Assembly: GCF_047511655.1 (NCBI RefSeq)
Contig: NC_133403.1
Coordinates: 15,125,014-15,189,013 of the forward strand
Origin: Castor canadensis
Taxonomy: Eukaryota; Chordata; Mammalia; Rodentia; Castoridae
Direction of reading: 5' to 3'
DNA: 64,000 nt
Shown here: positions 12,836-24,513 of the stretch, in pieces
How the letters are laid out: the number at the start of each line of letters is the position of its first letter
Numbering within the stretch: the stretch's first letter is position 1
Notes under the pieces: model-generated
Databases searched by the model: none
Seen by the model: only the letters and a program-made list of their open reading frames with translations
What the model was told of the DNA's origin: nothing
Program-made: the position numbers and the translations under genes

Positions 12836-13411
12836 CACTGCCTTGTTATCAATTGCAGTATGACGTTATCCACTTGCCGGTACTTCCATTTGCAGTTAAC
12901 TTCCTTTATGAGTCTGTTCATGTGGAAGACACCCTACTGATGTGGCACCCTAGCCCGTATCTATTTTTATTAACTCTGACCTCAGGAAACAGAGTGACTT
13001 ACCCAAGCAATCAACTTGGCATGAGTGAACTGTGTGCTAGGCTTACCTCACATGGGCTCTCTTCCTCTTAAGAGTGGGTCTGCCTGTGGAGAACACGTGG
13101 AGACACTTTGCTCATCCATGCTGACTCTCATCTGACCCAGCTTAGTGTTGCTGAGATGGGTGGGTAGTCCACCAAAAGCTGGGGTTTAGAAAGCTGGGGT
13201 TTAGTCAGCGTTCTATTTTCTCACACCCAGCTGTTAGTAATGAACATGGTGCTTTGTTCTCCATATAACATTTCTTTGTTTTTCTTGATTTTGTTTAGAA
13301 TTTGGTCAAGGAAGTAGGAGTCACTTGGGGCTTACACACTCCCACAGAACTAACAATTTTTCCTTGATATTATTTACCACCATAATTCAACCATATCTTT
13401 TTATTCTGTAG

Positions 13412-13615
13412 GTATCCACAAATTTTCCATTACCAGAAACAAATATTTCAGCAAGTGATTTGGAAGTTAAAGATTGTACTTCATTAGTTTTAAGTTCAGA
13501 TGAGTGCTTTGAGAATTTTACAGATCCTTCTTCTCCTACAATTTCTTCTTATGAAGATCTGCTCAGAACACCTACACCTCCAGAAGTAACAGTAATTCCA
13601 GAAAACATACTCCAG
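13412..13615 (+). CDS. SKA3: SKA3, penultimate coding exon (partial gene)
   Basis: SKA3 is a subunit of the SKA1-SKA2-SKA3 complex, which couples outer kinetochores to microtubules in mitosis. This exon is 204 bp, encodes 68 residues and is in phase 0 at both ends. It is preceded by a pyrimidine-rich stretch and AG (13410-13411) and followed by GT (13616-13617). The peptide starts [11 protein letters not shown] and contains [20 protein letters not shown], then PPEVT and PENILQ. The two threonines in the RTPTPPEVT stretch correspond to the CDK1-phosphorylated sites of human SKA3 that promote Ndc80 binding. The sequence differs from human at about one residue in four, normal for this fast-evolving protein, with no frameshift or stop. 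Upstream exons are not in the window. Confidence 0.92.
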
Positions 13616-14894
13616 GTCATTTTTCCAGGCTGTTTTATTTTTAGTATTCTTACTGTCTTACTTATCATCAGAATAATGTGCTTGTTTTGGTATTGAGAAA
13701 ATCTAAGCTCTAGACTGTTGCACCCTTCCAAAGCCATGCAGCTGAGGCTGTCCTGAACTGATCACTAGCTAACAACTTCTCAAATATTTGGTGATATTAT
13801 CCTAAGTCCCTATCACCCTAAATTTGCATTTTCTCTTTAACTTCATGTTCTGAAATGTATTCTTATTTCCAGTCATTGTCCATCTGTGGTTGCCATGTTG
13901 ACTATTGTTCCATCGGAAATCAAAACTGTCATTTACCCTAAAATTCTGCAGAGTAGGGTATCATTAATAACTTCTATCAGTTTTTCTTGAACTTGAGTCT
14001 TCTTGAACCTCAGTTAAGAACACTGATTTACTTATGTAAGAGTATCTGATTCTTTAGTATAACATCATTTACCACTAGTGTACTACTGAGTGGTACACTC
14101 TACTAAATTACTACTCTGATTCTTTGACTCTGAGATTGTAGTTACAGTGTTTGCCAGTTATTGCGTAGGTACACATTCTAGAAATGTTCTTGGCTTATGG
14201 AGAGCCAAAAGAAAGATAAACCACTTGGGGAAATACCTGTAATGCCAATAGGACTCATCCTTAGACATCAATAAATATCCTAAGATACCTGTCTTTTCTG
14301 CTATCCTGAGAGATAAAACCAATTGAGTGAGGAGGAACATCTGTCTGTACAGACATTTTTATGTAGAGTTGTCTTCACCATGGTCAATCGCTCTCTCATT
14401 CTCCTTTCCAAGGAAGGAAACCTTTTTTTTCTTCCCTTTCCCCAGTTGTAAGGGTAGAACCCAGGGCCTTATGTATGCCAGAGGAGTGTCCTACCACTGA
14501 ACTACATTCTAAGTCTCAAGGAAACCTTTTTTATGCATGGAAAAAATATTCCTAATATTTCAGATTCTCCTTTTATACTGTTTATAACCTATGATTTTTG
14601 TTTTGAGCACTTCGTGTTTTTCCTGGTATATTTTCTGTAACATCTGTAAATAATATGTTCTCAGGTCTGTTGCTCCTTGTTTCCATACAGTTAACATATT
14701 TTAGAAGGCTTTAGAAATCAAACCTTCACATGCAATTTAAACTGCTACAACTTTTTATTGCTGCTGAGTATCTATGTACCACTAAAGCAATTCTTAGTGT
14801 TTTAAACAACCTTAAATTTTCCATCACTCGTTTCTAAACCTTTCACGTTATAACATTCATTTGACTTGATAAAAATGAATTTGCTTTGTTTTAG
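13616..14894 (+). other. SKA3: SKA3 last intron
   Basis: The intron is 1279 bp and has GT and AG ends. It contains an ID-like SINE at 14436-14515 (- strand). Nothing else was recognised. Confidence 0.85.
14436..14515 (-). mobile_element. ID/tRNA-type SINE fragment
   Basis: Reads as the reverse of a tRNA-derived rodent SINE: GGGTAGAACCCAGGGCCTTA, then a stretch with CCTACCACTGAACTACATTC. It is preceded by a T-rich run that would be its A-tail on the other strand. It lies inside the last SKA3 intron. Confidence 0.7.
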
Positions 14895-15020
14895 ATTTTA
14901 CCAAAATACAACTCCAACCTCTCTATGCCAATAGCAGTTAAAGCAGTTTCTTCCAGGAAAGGGTTCCTCAGACATGAAGGACAGAGCATCCGAGATGTTG
15001 CCAACAAGGAAAACTGGTGA
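14895..15020 (+). CDS. SKA3: SKA3, last coding exon with stop codon
   Basis: This exon joins in phase to the one ending at 13615. The acceptor is a T-rich run ending in TTTTAG (AG at 14893-14894). It encodes 41 residues and a TGA stop at 15018-15020. The peptide runs [20 protein letters not shown] and ends with [11 protein letters not shown], matching the C-terminus of SKA3, including the final NKENW. It carries one residue more than human near FLRHEGQ. The spliced reading frame over both exons is open, so this looks like the 3' end of a working gene, not a retrocopy. I found no clear AATAAA before about 16209, so the 3' UTR end is not fixed. Confidence 0.92.
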   Translation: MLPKYNSNLSMPIAVKAVSSRKGFLRHEGQSIRDVANKENW

Positions 15021-15580
15021 AAGTGAGTAGGATACCAGGCTAAGAAAGTATAGGTGTTAGTTGAGGAGGATGACATTTGAAAAGTAATTGAAATGGTAGT
15101 GAAGTTTGTTTTTAATTGACATTTGCCAACTTAAAACAGCCTTTTACTACCTTTGATGTAGATCTTGGGGTCTTGAAGCTTAAATTCCCAAATATCAAGT
15201 TAGATGGCTTCAGTGGGAATCTATTTCCAACTTTTTGTAAGTGTAAAATATATAGTCACAGTGTTGTCATTTTGTTGATGGTTTTTATTTATCCTTGACA
15301 TTTTTCATTTGTATCTTGTTTGCAGTAAGAGTACTAGATCCATCCATTGCAGAAACTGAACAGAACGAGATGGAAGCAGAACTGGACTTAATCGCATTCT
15401 CCTTTAAGAAGGCAATCCATGTCCAGGGACATGGACATTGATGTCATAGCACCTTTTTATGAGTTTTGATTTGGTTTAACTTCAGTCTTGTTGACATGTA
15501 GTTCAGTCATGAAGTTTTTGAAGATTATTATCTTCCCATTAACGTTAAGTTACCCTGCTCATTCCTAGTTTGTTTCTTTA

Positions 15581-15676
15581 GCCAGGCATGGTAGTACATG
15601 CGGTAATCACAGCACTTGGGAGGCTGAGCCACAAAGATCATGAGTTTGAGGACATCAGAGGCTGCATAACAAGACC
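15581..15676 (+). mobile_element. B1-type SINE joined to the SAP18 copy
   Basis: It starts GCCAGGCATGGTAGTACATG, contains CACAGCACTTGGGAGGCTGA and ends AGGCTGCATAACAAGACC, the usual B1 order without the final part. It abuts the SAP18 copy at 15676/15677 and supplies the read-through residues at the end of that reading frame. Confidence 0.85.
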
Positions 15677-16178
15677 GCCCTGAAGGAGGTGGTGCCCCAT
15701 TCGGAAGGGTAATTGCTATATCCAAATAATCGCCTATTTGAAACTTCTGTGACTGAAGGGTCATGGAATCATAGGTCTCCTTTCTGCCAGACATGGTGCT
15801 GCCAATCTCCTTTACTTGATAGCCAGGTCTTTTAAGATCCATAAAAACAATTGCAAAATTGAAGTGTGTGCCCTTCTTTCTAGCTTCTGGGTAGACTTCT
15901 TTCACTAAACTAGTCAGTTCTTTTAAGGTTGCATCCATCCAAGTGTAGATATGCAGCTCGCTGGAAGGCACGTTTCCACGGGAGAACTCGTCCATTCGGT
16001 GGTGGCGGCCGTTATTGGTGGTGAAGACCCGCAGCAGCAGCGAGCAAGTCTTCTCGCGGTTGATTGGTTTCTCCGGCTCCTTTTTAATTTCCTCCTGGGT
16101 AACGCGCGATTCCACCGCCATCTTCCTACTTCGGCCCGCGAGACGCTCGCCCTGACCTCCAACCCCGGCAGCGAGCAT
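15675..16178 (-). pseudogene. SAP18: Intronless SAP18 copy, 3'-truncated by a SINE
   Basis: SAP18 is an 18 kDa Sin3-associated protein with a ubiquitin-like fold. It also serves in the ASAP and PSAP splicing complexes with RNPS1. The frame from ATG at 16121-16119 gives 149 of the usual 153 codons without interruption: MAVESRVTQEEIKKEPEKP near the start, FTTNNGRHHRMDEFSRGNVP, then KFQIGDYLDIAIT and PPPSG at the end. A longer start at 16178 gives MLAAGVGGQGERLAG, known from the long human isoform. No introns remain, although the parent gene has several. The last four codons and stop are replaced by B1 SINE sequence, so the frame runs on to 15528. Several substitutions hit a protein that is normally almost invariant (for example N for D after EKPI, H for Q before IYTW, L for P and G for R near the end). 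The GC-rich part stops at about 16180 with no CpG island beyond. A retrocopy is most likely; whether it is expressed is unknown. Confidence 0.88.
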
Positions 16179-16879
16179 GAGCAAGGAGTCTATTTGATTT
16201 AGAATATCAATAAATTTAGTTTTATCATGGAAAGAAATCTGGTAGTTGTTCCTGCTCAGAGGCTACCAACTGCCCTCAGAAATGGTTAGTCGTAAATGCA
16301 GGTGGGCCTAGGCTGGATTCAATAATATACCTCCAGCTGGACTCTGGGGAATTTAATGAAGAGATGTTGATTGAGAAATAGTGTAGGGTCGAAGAAGATG
16401 CACTTGACCTGGAACTTTACCTTTCAATCTTGAAGTTGGTATTGGGCCCACTCTGAACAACCTCCCTGAGTGTGTATCACACAAGCCCTGCATTAAAATT
16501 TCCTCTTTTTGTGCAAGACAGATGGTAGGTATTGCAATATTGAGTTCAAAGAAATCTGAACTTTCAAGGTCACTGTCTGGTAGCTGGAGACTTCCCCATT
16601 TCAGAGCTCTGAATCCCCAGGTAGTCTTGTGATTCTCTTTCAGCTCCTAGGACTCTGTAGAAAAAAATATCCCTGGCTCATCATTGTGGAGATGCAGTGT
16701 GGAGAAGAGGATGATCTCACGCAGGGGCTTTAGTATATACTTTAGGAACAAGAGACTTTGCAGTTGAATAAAAGAAGAGGTAAATCATTACCTTCTCAGT
16801 GTTCACATTAAACCTCAATAAAGCTTTTAAAAATGCCAAAATAAACTAGAAAGTTGTCTCTTATTCCTTCACAGATAAA

Positions 16880-16945
16880 GAAATTGGAAAATCAGCTTCA
16901 CCTCTCTGTACCTCAGTTTACTCATTTGTAAAATGGAGACTTGCT
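16880..16945 (-). mobile_element. MIR fragment
   Basis: The run ACCTCAGTTTACTCATTTGT followed by AAAATGGAGA is the reverse of the conserved MIR stretch that reads as a calf-thymus-type TTTTACAGATGAGGAAACTG. This is an old SINE shared by all mammals. Confidence 0.65.
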
Positions 16946-17346
16946 GCCAAGAAAGTAGATTTATTTTGGAAAGGTCAGTAAGAAATCATATTGATAGCAT
17001 GGATCCTTGATGAGAGGTGATAAGATGGGCACAACATATCTTTAATAGTGTTCCAACAGTTGAGAAAAACATCTAATCCAAGTTCAGAGACATTCTGCAA
17101 AATGCCTGACAGTTCCTACTGAAGACTGTCAAATGCATGAAAATCTAGGGAAGTTTAAGAAAATGTCACTGACCTGAGTCAGCTAAGACAGAATGACTAA
17201 GTGCAATTCACTTAGTGGATTGGGAATTTGAATCAGAGAAAGAACATTCTTGGAAAAAACTAATGAAATTTTACTAAAGCTAGAGCTCAATAAATAATAT
17301 TTGTTGATGTGTATTTGAATTAAAATGCACCCAAAAGCAGATTATT

Positions 17347-17412
17347 TCACACACACATATATTATATATAAATATATATATACATATATATAATATACAT
17401 ATATAATTACTC
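17347..17412. repeat. TATA-rich simple repeat
   Basis: Alternating TA/TATA with CA at the left end (ACACACACATATATTATATA) continuing to about 17412. A simple, self-complementary low-complexity tract. Confidence 0.8.
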
Positions 17413-19789
17413 CTACATCTACATATATAAACCTCAAATGCAAGGGACCAATAATATTCAGAATGTGTGATGTGAACATAATGCGATCAAATTATAAATT
17501 GATGAAGAAATAGCTTTTAAAAGTTACATAGATTTTTTAAAATAGTATCTTTTATATAACACTTGTTTTAAAAAAAGAATACAGAGGAAAGTTAGGGCAT
17601 ACTTGGAATTAAAGGCAAATGAACATTTCACCAAGAAAAAGTTGTGGTACTCATTTAAGTGGGTACTTAAATGTAAAATTACTGCACTACATGAAAGAAA
17701 AATAAGAGTTTTGACACAAAAGTGACATTCATCTGAAATAGTTGTAAGGAAGAGAGCCAGAGAAAAAGACAAGAAGGAAGAAAATAATAGAGTGGAGGAA
17801 AAAAAGGGAGAAAATAAAATATCATTGACTAATAAAACCAAAACCATTTTAAAAAAATATTACTAAAATAGATTAAGATCTAGAAGAATTAGTGAATTAA
17901 CATGGCAAAATCTACCAATTAAACTGAACTTGACAAATTTTTTTCTCTAAAGCATCAATAGTAAATATTGTACATAGTCTCTGGCCATTAATATAATTTG
18001 TTGGTGTCATAGGAAAACAAGCACAGGCAGTTACTTAACTGCATGATTATGCTGTGTTCCAAAACATTTTTAAAGAACATTGAAATTTGAATTTTGGATA
18101 ATTTTCACATGCCACAAAATACATTCTCCTTTAGATTTTTTTCAAGTAATTGAAAAACAGTAAAATCTCTTTGTTCATTGCAAGCTGGAAAACGGGTGGA
18201 TTACTTGAGTGGATTGGCTGCAGGTGGAGTTCAGGCTCAGTTGCTTGGTCAAGTTTCTTAAGTGTGGAAGAGTCAGTTAGTGCTTTTCTGAAAAGGGATC
18301 TTAATTAGCAATTGTAATTGCTGGGCACTGTGGGAAAACAAATCCCTGTGGACAGGAAGCCCACAGTGGCCTTGAATTCTGTCTGGCTCCAGAAACTAGT
18401 GAGATCAGGGTTACTGCCACTGGTTTCACTCTTCTCAGTTTGACCCCATGCCCTGCAGTAGTCACAAGGGGTGCCAGAGTGCAGGAATGTCCCAATGAGT
18501 CCTCCTGACCATTCAGGTTACAGAGCCCCAGGAACACAACCAGCTTCTCAGCAGACAGCCAATCCTAATTCCTCATAGACCTTCATACAGAGAAACAAAT
18601 GCCATTAGTTTTGACAGTAGCTCTGACTTCTATGAAGACACTGTGACAAAGGACTTCACCTGCATACCTCCTTGAGGATACATCAACAGGTACTGTGGAA
18701 GTCACTGACCACCTACTGTCAGCAGGGAAGGAGACTCCATAGGGAAATAGGAGGAACTCCATGGTACTGCAAGTCCCCCACTCTGCTAGCTGGACACTAG
18801 AGCATGGGCTGCCCCTGTGCTGACCAAGCAACCTTGCCAGTGCCCTGGTCTTCTGAAGGGGGTGTTGGTCCTATGCTTCCTCACACATTCCTTTTCCTAA
18901 TCTCAGCTGGTGGCACAGTTGATTACAGCTGTCCCTCCACCCCAATGCAGGACATCCCTAGCTTAGGGCTATGTCCAGCAACCTCTTGGAGAATGGGCCA
19001 CCCTGGCTACTCATGCCTGGCCCCACTAGTAGCCTTGAGCATTTAAAAACCATGAGCCAGTTTTGTTACTCCAGTCCCACTCCCATTGAAGAGTTCTGCA
19101 TGTCTGGAATCCTTAAAGCTTTTAAAAGGTTTGAAACTCATTTATTGGCCTCTTTCCCATATTGAAATGCCCTGTTTGTTTTATGCTTGCTTATTTAATG
19201 TCTATCTCCCTGGACTCTACTGCAGACCCTGGACCATAATTAAGTCTTCTTGAGAGCCTAGTTTGATTTGGATAGTGCTCAGTTGAAGTGATATTTTGTT
19301 TTACCAGTTTAAGGTACAATGGATTGATAGATTTGGGTGAAAGGAAATATGTTCTCTTCTGTGGTTAAGTATGAGATACTTAATCATATTCACAATGGCC
19401 ATGTTAGGTAGACAGTTGGCTATAAAATATTTTAGAATGTGTAAATCATCCTACTCTTGTTCTCTAGTCATGTCAAAAATGTGAATTTCACCTTCCTGGT
19501 CTATCCCAAGCACTTAAAAGTTTCAGCACACATCTGAAAGCTAAGCATAAGGGACCTATAAAACCCACCTAGGTTGTTTCTTTGTTTCTTGTTCTGTCTC
19601 CTTTGCTGCAGTACAACATTGCTGTTGAGTTTCCTGAGAGAATCTGAATGAGTATAGTAAATCAAAATGAACTGTTGATTGAAACAATTCTGGAGACCTC
19701 TATATTTTTTCCTTAAACAACGGAGAAATTGATGGTAGTTTTGCCACAAATTCAAGTTCATTCCTGGCCACTTCGAAAGAGAGACAGAG

Positions 19790-19912
19790 AAAAAGATTTA
19801 TCCTGAAAGATAGCAAACCAAAGAAGATGGAGATTATTTCCAACAAAGACTAACTTGTCAGAAGGTGGCTGGCAGAAGGCCTGTGTAGGAAGTTGTGAGT
19901 AGGCATACCAGA
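19790..19912 (+). repeat. Direct repeat, left copy
   Basis: Contains AAAGATAGCAAACCAAAGAA, then TAACTT, a GGTGGC run and CTGTGTAGGAAGTTGTGAGT followed by AGGCATA. It pairs with 20618-20740 at an offset of about 829 bases. Confidence 0.75.
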
Positions 19913-20617
19913 TAGACTGCCACCAATATAGTTATAAATTTTGGGTGGTCTGCTTTTCTGATGTGAACTCTGCTGTTACCTGTAGTTCACTGATGTTATC
20001 CGTTTTGTGAACCTAAAGAAAAGTTGCTGATTAGAAAGCCACCACTGTGTGTGTTTAACTTTTTCCTCAGGAATATTTAATGCTGCAGTTGATCATTACA
20101 CTATAAAAGGCAACTGTCTTCTGGAAAACAGAGGAAGACAACTGCCCCCTGGAGAACAAGGAAAGATACTGAAAGGTAATTGTCACTGTACAAGCTAGTA
20201 TCATGTGACTTTTCACAGAACAGTTGTAACTTGTTAGGTGGCTTCCGAGGTATTATCTACAATAAAACTAGTGGGAAACTAATAATAGAATCCCCAGCTG
20301 TGTGTCCTCAAAATTTATAATTTTTCTAAGTCAAATAAATTAGAACTAGAGGATTTATTTAGGTTTTGCCTTGGATGGAATGGTGGCAGTGATATACCTG
20401 CTTTCCTGAAAGAAATAAAGTAAGCACCATATATATTAAGTCATGTGAAACTGACTTCTTTAATCATGTTATAAGGCTAAGATGCTTTGACACATACCCT
20501 GCAATTTTAGGTAATGCATTATACTGTTTCATGTAGGGAAATATGTATTTGATAAAATAAGCTTAATGTTTTCATTTCAATACTCTTTTTCTTAAAGACT
20601 TTTTCCTGAGATGAGGA

Positions 20618-20740
20618 AAATGATTTGTCTTAAAAGACAGCAAACCAAAGAAAATGGAGACTACATCCAACTAGGGCTAACTTCTCTAAAGGTGGCAGGC
20701 ACAAGGCTTGTGTAGGAAGCTGTGAGTAGGCATATCAGAT
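20618..20740 (+). repeat. Direct repeat, right copy
   Basis: Contains AAAGACAGCAAACCAAAGAA and TTGTGTAGGAAGCTGTGAGT followed by AGGCATATCAGA, aligned with 19790-19912. The flanks do not align, so this is a short dispersed pair rather than the ends of a longer clean duplication. Two relics of one unknown repeat would look the same. Confidence 0.75.
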
Positions 20741-21189
20741 TTCATAGATTGATTACATATGCAGAAATAGGGGAGGTCATATCAATTCATTTCAATACCA
20801 GAAAGTGAGGTCATAAGTAAATTCTATGCCCACCATTTAGTTAATACAACTTTATAAGACCCATTGATTATATTAGTCAACTATTATAAGTTATCTGAAA
20901 ACTTACTTGTTTAGTGAAATTTTTTATTATCCCATAGTTTCTGAAGGTATTGAATTCAAAAGTGGCTTATCTGGCTGGTTCTGATTCGATTCCACATGAA
21001 CTTGCAGTTGCCTTTTGGCGTCATTGGCTGCCTCAGAAGGCTTGACTAGGGCTGAGCAGTCTACTAATTCAAAGCTCACTCATTTGCTGTTCCTCAGTGG
21101 ACTCATTTCCTCACTGGGTCTCTTCCACATGCTCATAAATCACAACTGACTTCCCAAAGAATGAATGAATCAAGAGATCTTGATTCATA

Positions 21190-21322
21190 TTTGTTTGTTT
21201 TTTTAATGAGTCAGGGTCTCACTGTGTAGCCCTGGTTCTGCTTGAACTCAATATTCTCCTGCTTGTGCCTACTAACTGCTATGATTACAGGCATGTGCCA
21301 CCCTGCCTAGCTACATAGAGTC
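21190..21322 (-). mobile_element. B1-type SINE
   Basis: Reverse-oriented: a T-rich start, then GTCAGGGTCTCACTGTGTAG, CCCTGGTTCTGCTTGAACTC and ATTACAGGCATGTGCCACCC, ending CCTAGC. Clear 7SL-type order. Confidence 0.85.
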
Positions 21323-22034
21323 TTTTTAGAATCTTATTTTAGTAGCAGCATATAAATTTTCTTCTGCATTCTCTGATCTCCATTTTTAAGCTTCATATAT
21401 TGGGGAAAAGGCTGCACAATATGATGTGGTTAGTCTAATTTGGGATAATCTCTGGAATCATGTTGCCACACCCATTTATTCACCATTCTAATCTTTCTCC
21501 ATAGGATCTCAGGTAGTATGAGTTCATAGTGTTACCAGCATTTAGCTCTTGTATTACCTTCTCTTTGTGCTATGAGTTCATCATTTTGTTCTTTTTCCTC
21601 ACTTTGAGATAGAAATCACCAAGCAGTATCATCCAAATGTGTCTTTTGGGGCTTTGGTCAATCACAGGAAGGTAGTACATGGGTTTCTAAACTGGCTCTC
21701 TCAAGATGCAAGGACTGATGCTTATGTGGCCCAAAAGATGGGCTCACACAGGCACATAGTCTGTTGTACCATACAACTGCAGGATTTCTGAACACAATAC
21801 TTCTTGCTCTCAGCACTGGAATTTGCACTTGATATGGCTATCTTCTCATAAATGTTAGGTCTGTCTGCCTTCAGGTACCTGGAGGTGGTGGAGGCACTCA
21901 CTATTGACACATTAGGAGGCTATGAGAAAATCTCTTGGCAAGCTTCAAGGAAAAACTCTGGCTATTCATTGCCGATAGTTCTTATAATAATTGTATCAGT
22001 GCTGTTGTGATGGCTCTGACAGACATAGTTCTGT

Positions 22035-23545
22035 GGCCTATGTGAGCAAGGCTTAAATCTCTCTCCCAGGTCTTAGGCTGCAGATTGGCCCAACTGTGGT
22101 TGCCAGAGTGAGTCTGATATTTAGAAGCAGACTTGTATATCATAAAGACGAGGTTTGTCTAGTTTTTGTGGTCAGTAGATGGAAACAAGCACCTCATGAA
22201 AGGCTTGCATGAGACAGAGTCTCCAAAGTAGCCATGACATGCCTTTAAATAACTGTGTATACTAGTCTGGACAGGAACACACTTTTTCAACAAGGTGACC
22301 TTTAAAACATTATGTTGCCCAGGTCAATCTTGAAATCACTGTCTAGCCCATGGCCGTCTTCAATAGACTGTCACCCTGGCTCTCATTGAACCTACAGTGG
22401 GACCTAGGTCATCCTTGAAATAACATTTGCCCTTTATAGTCTTCAACTCACTGTGCAGAACAGGTAGCCTTGAACATAGACTGGCACACAGGCTGCCCTT
22501 GAACTCACGGTCAATAACTAACTGATCTGAACTCACAGTGTTGTACAGGTCAGCTGTTCATGAATGCCTTGAACACATTCTGAGACAAAGGCTGGGTGTT
22601 CTACTGAACATGAGGCCCAGGCTGACCTTGAACTCATTATGCTTCTTTATCTGTATAAAGGTTACAATTCCTGTTTCATAGGATATTTTATGAAATTAAA
22701 TAAGTTCATAAAGTGGGATTCTTTATACTCAGTAAAATTTGATATTATTGGGAGTTGCTCTTTACTAGATAAATGCTACTAAATTAATTTACTAAGTAAT
22801 ATTTAGTATATTTTGAATGTACCGATACTTGTGGGTGTGTTTGTATGTATGTGTGTGTGGGGGTGTGTGTGTGTGTGTATGTTGATAGACAGAGAAACAG
22901 AGACAGAGAATAAGAGTCCACTGATTCCTGGAGGTAAATATTTCATCTTCAACTAAGGCATAATCCTATAGTGATCTGTGATATATTTCTAAGAAATGAA
23001 CTGACTTTTCTTAGGTAAAGCTCCTGGTAATTGTTTAAGATATTTAAATATCATGCGGTATTTTTGTACTCTCTATCTGGAGTCACTTTGTCTATACCCA
23101 AATTATTATCAAGGCTTTTGACGTTTTTGGGAGTGATAAGAAATTTTATGTGAATTCAGCTTTGTAAAATTTGGTACCAGAAAACTGATTGTGGAATTTG
23201 GAGAACAACTATCTCCTCAAAAAAGGTGCTTCCCAGGAGCTGCCAGCCATGTTAGTGTAGGCTTGATGGAGCTGCTTACATAGTGTATCCAATCAGAAAA
23301 GCCTTCCTTATAACATCAGTGTGTTAAAAATCCTGGAACTCTGGAAGTGCTTAGGGGATGCTACCTGACCAGTGATTATGAGAGAATAGGTAGCAAAGGA
23401 GAAAGAACTTGAAGGAATCTGTCCCTGTCCTGTGGGGAAGACATCTCAGATCCAAACCATGGAACATGCTTAAATCTCTCTCCCAGGATATAGGCATCAG
23501 ATTGGCCTAAACCTAGGTTCAGCTGCTAGGTGCCACCTTCTGTCT
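22035..23545 (-). repeat. Array 1 unit R1
   Basis: Runs from CTTAAATCTCTCTCCCAGGT through the reverse minisatellite (22290-22660), a (TG)n tract near 22840-22880 and the promoter-like block (CCAATCAG at 23289-23296). About 300 bases are missing after the donor position near 23446. It ends at a head-to-head change to F1. Strand is given relative to F. Confidence 0.85.
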
Positions 23546-24468
23546 CAAAAATGCCTAGCGGAACATACTTGTTTCCATCCAAAGTCCCCAAATGCAAATA
23601 AATGTCTTCTTTATGAAAACTCTTCTACTTCTGATATCACTCTCATGTTGGCTGCTCTAGGTTTGGGCCAATCTGATGCATATATGCTGGGAGAGAGATT
23701 TAAGCCAAGTTCACACTTAGGATCTTGATACAGAAGTAAAAGTAAGTAATCCAGCATAGAGCCCTGTGGGCACATTCCAAATTCCGTGGGCAACACAGCA
23801 TAGGCTGGATGTGAAGATTGGACTCCTTTGACTCTACTATGCTGAGAGTTGTGGTGTGAAACTGCTGTACCTGCCTGTATTCCTGATGCTCATCTTACTT
23901 GAGATGTCTCCCCACACCACAGGGGAAGACTCCTCAAGGTCCTTCCTCTTTGAAACCTATTCTGCCACAGTCACTTTTCAGGCAGCAGATTCTCAGCTTC
24001 TCAGCCCCTTCAATGTTCCACCATTTTAACACACTCTGACGTTATAACGAAGGCTTTTCTATTTGGATACACTCCTTACGTCTTGCTCTATAGCTCTAAA
24101 CCTTCAGTTCACACCAACATGACTGACATATTCTGGGCACATTCTTCTTCTAAGAAGATCACTGTTGTCTTCCAATTCCCCAGTAAGTTTTCTGGAACCA
24201 AATTTTACAAAGTTGAATTGAAATAAAATTTCTGCCTTCATTATGTCTTGAGTATAGAGGTAGTGATCCTGATATAGGGTACAAAAATATCTCAAACTAT
24301 TTAGTATTCCTTCAGTCATTACAAGTAGTTTTACCTTGAATAATTCAGTTCACCTCTCTGAAGTACATCTTCATTTAACGTAGGTTGTTGTCTTAGGTAG
24401 ACCTGAAATGTTCCTTACTAATAAGAATCAGTTGATTCTCATTTTCTGTCTCTGTCTGTCTGTCTCTA

Positions 24469-24474
<6 letters not shown>

Positions 24475-24511
<37 letters not shown>
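24475..24511. repeat. (CA)n microsatellite
   Basis: Pure CA dinucleotide run inside array unit F1. Similar runs occur at the same unit position in most copies. Confidence 0.95.

Positions 24512-24513
<2 letters not shown>

Larger units (their letters stand above)
11270..13411 (+). other. Presumed SKA3 intron with old repeats
   Basis: No coding exon was recognised between the end of L1 copy 2 and the SKA3 exon at 13412. The stretch holds a B1-like SINE, a short ATTG repeat near 11871-11892 and a DNA-transposon relic. If SKA3 continues upstream in its usual order, both L1 copies also sit in this intron, and the earlier exons lie outside the window. Confidence 0.5.
16179..18180. other. Old non-coding DNA after the SAP18 copy
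   Basis: No gene was recognised. The stretch contains a MIR-like fragment near 16880-16945 and a TATA-rich simple repeat at 17347-17412. I looked for SAP18 exons here, because the intron-bearing gene would be expected next to SKA3, and saw none. Confidence 0.5.
18181..22034. other. Unassigned DNA before the 1.6 kb array
   Basis: No gene was recognised. The part 18300-19100 is somewhat GC-richer, but its open frames (for example 18804-19046) resemble no protein I know. A B1 SINE lies at 21190-21322, and a 123 bp duplication lies at 19790 and 20618. A TATAAAAGG at 20102-20110 is followed about 70 bases later by AGGTAATTG; it could be a relic promoter and donor, but nothing else supports that. 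Confidence 0.45.

Noticed and set aside
13412..15020. SKA3 as a processed pseudogene
   Set aside because: A 1279 bp intron with GT and AG ends separates the two exons, and the joined frame is intact.
15675..16178. SAP18 as a functional gene
   Set aside because: It has no introns, has lost its last four codons and stop, has several changes in a nearly invariant protein, and has no CpG island beyond the copy. A pseudogene is the safer call, though expression is not excluded.
20102..20170. TATA box and splice donor as a real gene start
   Set aside because: One TATAAAAGG and a weak donor without a coding exon, CpG island or second signal are not enough for a feature.
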